Assembly: GCA_006538405.1 (NCBI GenBank)
Contig: BJKQ01000019.1
Span: forward strand, 248,001 to 312,000
DNA length: 64,000 bases
DNA from: Hansfordia pulvinata
Taxonomy: Eukaryota; Ascomycota; Sordariomycetes; Xylariales
Direction of reading: 5' to 3'
The notes beneath the pieces were generated by a model. It did not search any database, had not been told where the DNA came from, and worked only from the letters and a program-made list of their open reading frames with translations. Position 1 is the stretch's first letter. Every line of letters begins with the position of its first letter. The position numbers and the translations under genes were made by a program. Positions 22,578 through 31,194 of this stretch are shown here, one piece after another.

Positions 22578-23962
22578 ATGGCTCCTCACACCACCAAATG
22601 GGGCATCATGGCCACCGGCGGCATCGCCCAGAGTACGGCGCCCCCCCCCCCCCCCGCCCGCCCCGTCCGCCGCTCCGCCCGCTAACTGCTCCAGCCTTCA
22701 CCAAGGACCTGCTCACCAACCCGGCCACCCGCGGCGTCGACGACGTGGCCCACCAGCTGGTCGCCGTCGCCTCGTCCACGTCCAAGGCCAGCGCCGCCGC
22801 TTTCGTCGACAAGGTCGCCCCGCCCGACCCGGCCGCCGTGCGCACCTACGGCTCGTACGCCGAGCTGGTCGCCGACCCTGACGTCGACATCATCTACGTC
22901 TCCACCCCGCACAGCCACCACTTCCAGAACGCCATGCTAGCCCTCGAAGGCCGCAAGAACGTCCTGTGCGAGAAGCCCTTCACCGTCACTGCCGCCCAGA
23001 CCCGCAAGCTGGTCGACACGGCCCGCCGCCACGGCGTCTTCCTCATGGAGGCTGTCTGGACCCGCTACTTTCCCCTCAGCATCAAGATTCGCGACCTTGT
23101 CTCCTCGGGCGCCATTGGATCTGTCACGCGCGTCATTGGTGTGTCCTGTCCCTGTGCCCTTCTCTCGCCCCCTCCCTTCATTTGGTCCCGCAGACTTTCC
23201 TTGTGCTCTCCTCTCTCATGTGATCCCCCGCAGACTTACTGACTGACCCCGCCAGCCGACAACTCGTTCAACGACGAGTCCGGCACGACCCCCGGCCAGC
23301 TCAAGTACGACGACGACCATCGCATGGTCAACCTCAACCTGGCCGGCGGCGCCCTGCTGGACCTGGGCATCTACTCGATGACCTGGATCTTCCAGATCCT
23401 GTACCACCTGCAGCCCGAGGCCGACGCCCGCAAGGAGGCGCCGCGCGTCCTGGCCGCGCTGGGCAAGTACCGCACGGGCGCCGACGACCTGACGAGCGTC
23501 ATCGTGCAGTTCCCGGGCCACGCGACCATGGGCGTCGCGCTGACGGGCCTGCACGTCGAGACCGACGTGGGCGACCGCTTCAGCTCGCCGTCGGTGCGCA
23601 TCTCGGGCTCGGGCGGCGAGATCCAGGTCTTCGGCCCGCCCTACCGCCCCACCGCGTACAAGCTGCTGCGGCCCGGCGGCGGCGGCGGCGGCGACTCGTC
23701 GACGTCCGAGCTGGTCGACATGACGCCCCCGACGGACCCGGCGCGCGGCGGCTGGGGCCACGGCATGTTCTGGGAGGCCGACGAGTGCGCGCGCTGCCTG
23801 CGCGACGGCAGGAAGGAGAGCGCCACGTTCCCGCTGGCCGAGAGCGTCGTCATCATGGAGGCCATGGACGAGGCCCTGCGCCAGGGCGACCTGCGCTACC
23901 CGGACCTCATCACCACCGACGTGTACGACGCCGACAGCCCGCTGAACACGGGCAAGCGGTGA
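22578..23962 (+). CDS. Gfo/Idh/MocA NAD(P)-dependent dehydrogenase, D-xylose 1-dehydrogenase / dihydrodiol dehydrogenase type
   Basis: Three exons: 22578-22632, 22695-23138 and 23256-23962, giving 401 residues. The N-terminal Rossmann fold starts KWGIMATGGIAQTFTKDLL, the TGGIAQ glycine turn being split by intron 1. The active-site lysine lies in the EKP motif (NVLCEKPFTV, Lys112), followed by MEAVWTRYFP, typical of the dimeric dihydrodiol dehydrogenase / NADP-dependent D-xylose dehydrogenase subgroup. The C-terminal beta-sheet domain includes GGALLDLGIYSMTWIF. Known members oxidise D-xylose (fungal) or trans-dihydrodiols (mammalian) with NADP+. The substrate here is inferred, since this subgroup also contains glucose/fructose oxidoreductase-like enzymes. 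A Gly6 run near residue 310 and PP-rich loop are local insertions. Confidence 0.85.
22641..22655 (+). repeat. C15 tract in intron 1 of the dehydrogenase gene
   Basis: Fifteen consecutive C lie eight bases after the GTACGG donor at 22633, inside a 62-bp intron that also contains a CTAAC branch site (22682-22686). Confidence 0.9.
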
Positions 23963-25047
23963 TGGGGGGAGGATTGCCTGCCGGGAGTCGTTGGGCGCGT
24001 CGAGGCGGCTGTCTGCAGCAAGCTCAGACGGATCACTCTAGCACAGACAATGTTCTGGCGACAGACAATGTCCTGGCCACAGACAATGTCCTGGTCTGGT
24101 TGTCTTGTCGTGTACGCGAGCGCCTGTCTGACCTGCGGGAGGGGCTGTGCTGTTCTACAGAGGGTGGGTTGCTTGTATGAGGCGGGGTGTATCACCAACC
24201 TGCTCTCAGCTCAAACCAGACCTGCCCATGTCTCAGCTGACCTGAAGCTTTCGTGTCGCCAGTCTGTGTCTGTCTCATCGTATCAGCCAAGATGTAGTTC
24301 GGTTCGGCTCTCCCACATGGTGTCTCGGATGAGTCGAGCGCATGTGTAAGCTGTGAGGACCAGATGTAGGGACCAATCGATACCTGAACAAGCCGAGCTG
24401 GACGTAGACCACCTCTGGATAGACAACGATCAGCTGTGAAGCGACCGTCCATCGTGACAGCGCCTGCGAGCCCGGACAATCCGGCTGTAGCTGGAGGTGT
24501 ACGAGTAGAGCCCGGCCTGAGGGCCTCGGTGATGTCGGAATCGAGTGCCGCCAGCTGCCGCACGCGTCACCCTGGCGCGTCCAGCTGGCTATACCGGATC
24601 GGGTGATGCTTAGATAGCACCGGCCCGGCACTGGCGATAGATCTGCCTACCGTAACTTTTAGGGTCTGTGCAGAGGTACCTGGCCGTACCCGCACGAGTA
24701 CTTGCACCCCGGACGATCTCAGCAACCCTTGCAGCCCAGTTGTGCCGTACCTGGATACCCCTCAACACCATCACCACTTTGCTCACCCCCACCGCTGCGA
24801 CCCGACAACGGCCACGCGGTCCGGTGCTCATTGGCTTCTGTACAACCTGGACAGGCCATCTCAGTCTCCTGCGACGGAGGCGCCGAGTCACTCGAGGTCT
24901 CTCCCGCTCCAAAGATTGAGCCACTTCGCGCATAAGTCAAGCCAAGCCAAGCCCACTCCCCCTTTCGCCGCGCCTGCCACGAACCCCGTCTCCCCCCCCC
25001 CCCCCCCCCCCCCCCGGCGCGCGCGCACAACACGCACAACAGCAGCC
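23963..25047. other. Intergenic region with an 18-bp tandem repeat; TRM9 leader at right
   Basis: ACAGACAATGTCCTGGCC is repeated three times at 24043-24096 with a few substitutions. ACTCGTA-type motifs lie at about 24500 and 24695. From about 24720 the DNA is C/A/T-rich and ends in a C24 tract before the TRM9 start. No gene is seen. Confidence 0.55.
24992..25015 (+). repeat. C24 homopolymer in the TRM9 leader
   Basis: Twenty-four consecutive C, 32 bases upstream of the TRM9 start codon. Confidence 0.95.
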
Positions 25048-26049
25048 ATGGCCACCGCCGGCGACCCGGCAGAGTCGTACGAGCAGGAGCACGTGCACAG
25101 CGTCTACGAGTCGATCGCGGGCCACTTCTCGGCGACGCGCCACAAGCCCTGGCCCGTCGTCGCCGACTTCCTGCGCGCCCAGCCGCCCGGGTCCGTCGGG
25201 CTGGACGTCGGCTGCGGCAACGGCAAGTACCTGGGCGTCAACGAGGACGTGCTGGTCCTGGGCTCGGACCGCAGCGCCAACCTGGTCCGCCTGGCGCGGG
25301 ACCACCAGGGCAGCGGCAGTGGTAGTGGTAATAGTCTTGGTCTTGGGCACCGCCGGGACGTCGTCGTCGCCGACTCCCTGTCCCTCCCCTTCCGCCTGCG
25401 GGCCGCCGACTTCGTCATCTGCATCGCCGTCGTCCACCACATGTCGACCCGGGCCCGCCGCGTCGCCGCCGTGGGCCACCTGCTCGACTGCGTGCGCCGC
25501 CCGGGAGGCCGGGTGCTCGTCTTCGTCTGGGCCCTCGAGCAGTCCTCCAGCCGCCGCGGGTTCGACGAGGCCTCCACCGACCAGGACCTGCTGGTCCCCT
25601 GGGTGCTGCGGACTGGGGGCGGCCCGCCGAAGCAGCAGCAGCCCAGGAAGGACAAGGCCAGGACGAAGAAGCAGAAGAAGGACAGGAGAGGGAAGACGGG
25701 GGGCGCGATAGAGGACGGGGAAGACGCCGGCGGGGAGAGCGGGGCCAAAGGCGAGGCCGACGACGACGTCGCCAGACAGGAGCAAGTTGCCAGACAGGAT
25801 GAGGCTGCCAGGCAGAGGGAGGAAGAGGCCGAGAGGCAGAAGAAGGAGGACGAGAACAACACGTACCAGCGCTACTACCACCTCTACAGGCAGGGCGAGC
25901 TCGAGGAGGACCTGGTCTCCGCCGGGGGCCGCATCGTGGACAGCGGCTACGACAGGGACAACTGGTGGGCGATAGCCGAGCCCGAGGGCGAGGCGACGCC
26001 GCCGCCGCCGCCGCCGCCGCCGTCCGGCCCAGACCAGGCAGGATCGTAA
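25048..26049 (+). CDS. TRM9: tRNA (carboxymethyluridine-34) methyltransferase Trm9, with charged insertion
   Basis: Intronless, 333 residues. The start EQEHVHSVYESIAGHFSATRHKPWPVV is the family signature. AdoMet motif I is GLDVGCGNGKYL (about residues 51-62), followed by VLGSDRSANL, the ADSLSLPFR strand and IAVVHHMSTRARR. The end has the conserved YYHLYRQGELEEDL and DNWWAI segments. Trm9 with Trm112 methylates wobble uridines (mcm5U) in tRNA-Arg and tRNA-Glu. Between the two conserved parts (about residues 193-270) sits a long Lys/Glu/Arg/Gln-rich low-complexity insertion. The ATG at 25048 is chosen because the family block begins just after it; the frame remains open further upstream through the poly-C tract, but that part looks like leader. 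Confidence 0.92.
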   Translation: MATAGDPAESYEQEHVHSVYESIAGHFSATRHKPWPVVADFLRAQPPGSVGLDVGCGNGKYLGVNEDVLVLGSDRSANLVRLARDHQGSGSGSGNSLGLGHRRDVVVADSLSLPFRLRAADFVICIAVVHHMSTRARRVAAVGHLLDCVRRPGGRVLVFVWALEQSSSRRGFDEASTDQDLLVPWVLRTGGGPPKQQQPRKDKARTKKQKKDRRGKTGGAIEDGEDAGGESGAKGEADDDVARQEQVARQDEAARQREEEAERQKKEDENNTYQRYYHLYRQGELEEDLVSAGGRIVDSGYDRDNWWAIAEPEGEATPPPPPPPPSGPDQAGS

Positions 26050-29000
26050 TGAGGCTTCCACCTCCCCCCCCCCCCCCCCCCCCCCCCTCTTCTTACCCTT
26101 TACAAAGCATCTGCCCTTCTATCTCGGCCTGGCACGGGGCCGCTAGGTCTAGCCTGGGATACTCCTCGCGCCCTATCGCGCACTAGGTACTCATTCATAC
26201 GCCTTACGCCCTGGTAGCGCTGCCGAGAGGGCGCCCTCTTTGGTGATGTCCGCCGCACCGAATCACGTCACGTCACGCCCAGTCCCGTCCCGTGTTCCCG
26301 TCCTCCGTCCCCCTTCTCGGCGGCCCAGGCGCCAACCCGACAGCGAGCGGCCCATGGATCGCCGCCAGGCAAGGGCAATCAACACGTGACGGGTCGGAGG
26401 TGGGGGGGACCAGGCGCGCTCACCAAGGACTTGCCCGGCATGAACCCATCGTGGCTGCGAACGGGTCACCTGGTGCCGGCGCGAGTGGAGAGCTGACCTG
26501 GCTCCTCTCACCTTGCGCCTGCGAGCCTACTCGTACCTGCCTGCGCACTACTGCATACGACCACTCGCCATACGCACTCGTCGTACGCCAACGAACCCGT
26601 CCGTGAGCCAGTGTCGCCGGCACTCGACGCGGACGGACAGGCACGGCGAGCGGAGCGGCGGGGTTGTGGTTGTGGTGGGCTGCTTGGATGGGAATGAGCG
26701 GAGCCGGCAGCCAGACCGCGCGAGCTTCCTCGTAGTAGATTGTCAGGTCAGATCTAGACGAGCGTGACGAGCCGGCGGCGCAGAAAAAGCACACACGACC
26801 GAGTACCCCATAGCTCTGCGGATCCTAGGCGTGTCAGGCGACACACAGACAGACAGACAGACACTCGTTCCTGTGGGCCTCCTCAGTCCCCGTCCCGCGA
26901 TATGCAAGTCAATAAGCGTCGTTCAACCCAGGCTCCATCTACTCGCTCCTTATTATATCTTAGTCTCCGGTAGTCGGTCCACGGCTCAGGCATCTCACCA
27001 TCTCTCCTAAGTTAGTTAGGGCGCCGGTGCCCAACCGTGTCAGGCGCCCGAGCCCCCAAGTCCTTGACTACTCGTACTTGTACCTACCTACTCGTACCTG
27101 ACCTACCCAAGGCGGGCCCTTAGGGATCGCCGTTCCGGCTGCCGCGAGCTCCGCATGGGCGCCGCTGACCTGCAGCAGGCCGACCCGCGGACAGCCTCAT
27201 CAATCGACGCAATGCGCGAGTCCACGTGCCCGCCCACCATGCGGCCTTGTCGACTTGACGAGCCAAGAGTTCCCTCGCGTGTCGTGGTTCCCTTTCTGCC
27301 TGTCCACCTTGACCGATGCAGGAAGGCGTGCTCGTAGGCGGCGCGCGGGAGGGCTTTGTCATTAATCTCCCGGCCACCACGCCTGGAAAAGGCAAGCCGG
27401 GCTTTTGGCAGACCAGATCTCTCTCTCTCTCTCTCTCTCTCTCCCTCTCTCAGAGCTAGCAATCGTGACACTCGTACCCGCGGTTCCTTTCCGCTACCTG
27501 ATGAGAGTCGATCCCGGCTTCTCCGGTGGGAACCACACGACAGGCTCGGGCGACGACAAAGCCACAATGGCAGCCCCCCCGCCCCTCAAAAAGCAAAAAC
27601 CAAAGAGAAAAGAGAAGAACCGGACCAAGCGAACGTCGTTCGAGAAAGGGCCAGAAGCAAAGCCCCCCTCCCAATGCGACGAGCCTGCATGAATGGACAT
27701 GACGACACGAGACCCATGAGGCCGGGAAAAAGAAAAAAGGGCAAGCCCCTTCGCCTGGCTGGAGTGTGCGTGCGGGAACAGCCACGCAGGCTGACAGGCG
27801 GCGGTGGGAGGGATGAAGACGAGGAAAAGCAAGTGCGCGCGCGCGCAGAAACGAGGCGTGTGAAGAGTTCCCCACGGAAGAAACACCCACAGCACCACAG
27901 CACCACCGCACCCCTGTGCATGGTTCGTAGCGCCCATCCGAGATCGTTGCTTCTGTCAGACCTTAATGTCATCGCTTGCGCTGCAGTCATGCCGCCCGGG
28001 CCAGGCCCGAGGGGTTCGCAGCCCAGCCGCCCAGCCTGATCTGACCTGACCAGACCCTCTGGACCGGGTCTGTCGTCAGTCTCCCTGGCCCGCCAAGTCG
28101 GCGCCCCCATGGCCTGTCCGCACTACGAGTACTCGTACTCCTCAGGGCCGCGAACTCGATGCCCGCCGCGCCAAGAGAAACCACCCGCGACCCCCCACCC
28201 CGCCCGTCCTAGCCCAACGCCACGGAGATCCCGCGGCGGGCGGGCTGGCGCTATCTGCATCGAATCGACCGCTCGCGGCGCCAAGACGGGGGTGAGGTGA
28301 TCAAGGCGGATGTGGCTGATCTGCCCTCCCCCCCATAGCTCACGATCAGGGCTGGTCATCCAACTAGCCCGACGAATAGCTCGAGTCACCTGCATGAGCT
28401 AGTCAGCCTGGATCGCGGACAGGAATGCTCACCCGCCGACCGTCGACCTGCCGCAAGATCAGGCGGCAATGCAAAGCCCGGCAAGGGCGCAGGGTCTTCA
28501 GCCTGCCTGCATGAACGCGGCTGGCATGGCCCCGGCCTCTGCTGGGCCTGTCAGCTCTGGTTCCGATCCTGCTGGCTGGTTCTGTCAGTTCCATCCAGGT
28601 CTGTCAGTTCCGTCCAGGTCTGTTAGTTCCGGGCCTGAGCGCGGTGGGGCTGGCTGGTCACTGTGCAATGAGATGATGAGAGCGTCACACGATAGCCGTG
28701 CCTCGTCTGGGCGAACCGCCCGCCGCCGGTGGATGGATGAATAATCGTCAGGTCTTCCCTCGTCTTGTGGTCTTCCTTTTTGGGCGCCGCCTCTATGTAA
28801 AGCAAAGCTTGTTTATCTGGATGCGACCGGGAGTGAAAAAGCGGATCAAAGGAAACAAAAAAAGTAAGTAGAACACATGATTCGAAGCGAAGCCCAGTTC
28901 CCAAATCCTCGCTCGGCCTCCAATGGAACCCCAAACACCATCCATGAACCCTTTTCTCCAGATGCCAGGGGTCTTTTCGCCCAGGCCAGAGACCTGTGCC

Positions 29001-29545
29001 CGGTGGATCAAGCAAACGCAGTTGTCGCAATCGTCGTTGTCGTCGTCGTTGTCGTCGTCATTCCTCGTCAGATGACAGATAGGAAATAATCAAGTGGTGG
29101 TGGTGAGAAGATTAGGACATCGTTTTCTATCCAGCACCCAGAGCCCAGTCGAAGCCCATCACCCTTTCCATCGAGTAGCCCGTGGCGGCGACGAGGCTGC
29201 CTTGGCGTGGCGGCTCTGTGTCTTGGCTTGCTGAATTTCCCTCCCCATGTTAAATGAAAAATAAAAAGCCAAAATGTCAAGTATCCGTGCTGACCAGGCC
29301 GGACCCCACCGGCCAAACTCCTGTCTAATCCGCATCCCATGCATCGTAACCCGGTGTAGTAGCCGTTTCACCCTGTTGTATCCTTGCTGCTTTGTTCGTG
29401 CCGAGGTCGTCCGGGCCCCCAAGCCCCTGACTCCTGTGTAACATGTGTGATCATATCATCACATAAACTGAAAGAAAAGCTGTGGTGGTAATGTCACCTG
29501 CCCGCCCGCCGAATCAGGGCGCGTATCGCTCAGGGCGCGTGTCGC
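26050..29545. other. Long convergent gene-free region with microsatellites and short tandem repeats
   Basis: About 3.5 kb between the 3' ends of TRM9 and the Myb gene. Contents: C24 at 26064-26087; ACTCGTA motifs at about 26524, 27069, 27089, 27472 and the perfect 14-bp palindrome TACGAGTACTCGTA at 28124-28137; a CT microsatellite at 27418-27450; a 19-bp unit TCTGTCAGTTCCATCCAGG repeated nearly three times at 28581-28633; a GTCGTC/GTTGTC run at about 29030-29060; and a 16-bp repeat ending at the Myb stop codon (29514-29561). Frames are short, and none resembles a protein. Confidence 0.55.
26064..26087 (+). repeat. C24 homopolymer just after the TRM9 stop codon
   Basis: Twenty-four consecutive C, beginning 15 bases after the stop codon; the same length as the tract upstream of the gene. 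Confidence 0.95.
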
Positions 29546-30901
29546 TCAGGGCGCGTATCGCGGGACCGGCTCGGAACGGGGGTCGTGGTGGTGCCGCCGC
29601 CTGCCGGCATCGGGTGACACGGGCTCAGCGCTCCTGCGTCGCTTGGTCCCGGCGGCAGGGGGGTACGGCATGGCCTGCGGGTAGGGGCTGGGGCTCGTGG
29701 TGGAGGCGGCCATGCTGGTCTGCGCTGGGCTCATGGCGGCGCTCGGCACCCCGCTGGAATAGGCCGGAGTGCTGAAAGGGCTGATGCCGGTGGTGAGCTC
29801 GGCGACGCCCGGCAGCATGCCCATGCCGCGCTGCGGCGGTCCAGCTTGGATCGGGGCGAGCGAGGCCGGGGCGCTGGGAGACTGGTAGTACTGCGGCTCA
29901 GGGTGCGCAGAGGGCGGCTGGTAGTGCTGGGGGTGGAGCTCCGGCATGCCGGTGGATAGGTGCAGCGGAGGGACGCTCTCGCGGCGCGAGGCCAGCGGTC
30001 GGATGCCAGAGTGCGGCGCGAGCCCCCCGCGGGTGTACTCGTAGGGCGCAGAGGCTCTCTGGGGGCTGACCATGTCGCGCGGCACGCTCCCGTGCGAGTA
30101 TGAGTGGGAGTGGTGGTGGTGGTGATGGTGGCGTGGCGATCCTCGGTGCGACGCAGGGGGCAGAGAGTTGTCGGCGGCCCCTGCTGCCGTGGCCGAGTTG
30201 GAGAGGGTGAAAGGAGTCACCCCTGCGCGGCGCGCCATGTCTTGCTCGCCCAGCTGCCAGTGCATGGCCTCGGCGGCGCGCCAGGGCATGGCCATTTCCT
30301 CGGCCACCTTTTGCCACATCTCGGGCTTGAATCTGGAAACGAGAGAGTCGTCAGCATGGTAGGGGCGAGGGACAGGGCGGCGGAGGGCCTACCGTTCGTA
30401 TAGACGCGCCAGCTTATTCTTGCGCTCCTCGTCCCACTCGCTTCTCCTCTCGAGGTAGTTCTGGTAGTGAAGCCGGCAGCTGATTGCGCTCCGCCCGGGT
30501 AGTCTTTTGGAGATGTCCTCCCACTTCATGCCGCCGCCGCGGAGATCGATGATGAGCGAGTCCTCGTCGGCGGACCATTTGCTCTGCTTCTTGGCCGGGG
30601 ATTCGGTCGAGTGGGCGGGCATCCTGCGCTTGGCCGGGACGCCGGACGAGTCTCGCCCGGACAGACGCGCCGTGAAACGGGTGGCCCCCACTGGAGCCAG
30701 TGTCGTCGTGACAGAGCCTGCCGCCACTTTCGCGGAAGGGTGGGAGCCGGTCACGGGAGCCACGACTGTGGCTTCCGCGGCCGTGGTTGGCGGGATTGAA
30801 GCTGATCGGGTTTGCTGGGCAGCAGACACTGAAGACTCATTTGAGTCCGAGGCTTTGAGTAGGGAGGCGATATCCACGGTGGCGGTGAGATTGGCTGCGC
30901 G
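29546..30901 (-). CDS. Myb/SANT-domain DNA-binding protein, start codon unresolved
   Basis: Two exons seen: 30901-30393 and 30332-29546, with a 60-bp intron. The first SANT/Myb repeat is KWSADEDSLIIDLRGGGMKW...GRSAISCRLHYQNYLE. The second, RSEWDEERKNKLARLYERF...MPWRAAEAMHWQLGEQD, is split by the intron. The C-terminal half is Pro/Ser/His-rich with a seven-His run, a probable disordered regulatory region, and ends with a basic GTKRRRS patch. I infer a nuclear transcription regulator; the target is unknown. The frame upstream (NLTATVDIASLLK...) looks coding but has no ATG before a stop. It is preceded by a CCCAG acceptor-like site at 30906-30902, so an upstream exon is likely. The first in-frame ATG is 30622, which would still keep both repeats. 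Confidence 0.8.
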
Positions 30902-31061
30902 CTGGGTTTCTATGGACGCTCAGGGAGCCGTCGTGTTGCGTCGTCTGTTCGTTCGTGCGTGATGGGGTTGTCCGTCCTTGAGCTCTTCGAACAGTTCCAT
31001 CCAGGTGTGTGTCGACGTGGTCCAGTAGAGAGCAAGCTGAGAGCTGTTGGGGAGCGAACTA

Positions 31062-31194
31062 GAGCTATGCTTTTCGTAGAGCTATGCTTTTCGTAGAGCT
31101 ATGCTTTTCGTAGAGCTATGCTTTTCGTAGAGCTATGCTTTTCGTAGAGCTATGCTTTTCGTAGAGCTATGCTTTTCGTAGAGCTATGCTTTTC
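31062..31194. repeat. 17-bp minisatellite, 7 full copies plus a partial
   Basis: The unit GAGCTATGCTTTTCGTA is repeated head to tail seven times without a mismatch, then an eighth copy breaks off after 14 bases. It lies about 160 bp upstream of the last recognisable Myb coding base, on the promoter side. The unit contains GCTTTTCGTA and the palindrome AGCT; all frames meet stops, so it is not coding. Confidence 0.97.

Noticed and set aside
24742..25047. In-frame upstream extension of TRM9 (102 residues)
   Set aside because: It reads through the C24 tract and a C/A-rich leader. The family signature begins just after the ATG at 25048.
24937..26061. 374-residue minus-strand open frame
   Set aside because: Mirror of the TRM9 coding sequence and its poly-C tracts; no domain.
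31062..31194. CRISPR-like array
   Set aside because: Direct 17-bp units without spacers in a eukaryotic nuclear context; it is a minisatellite.
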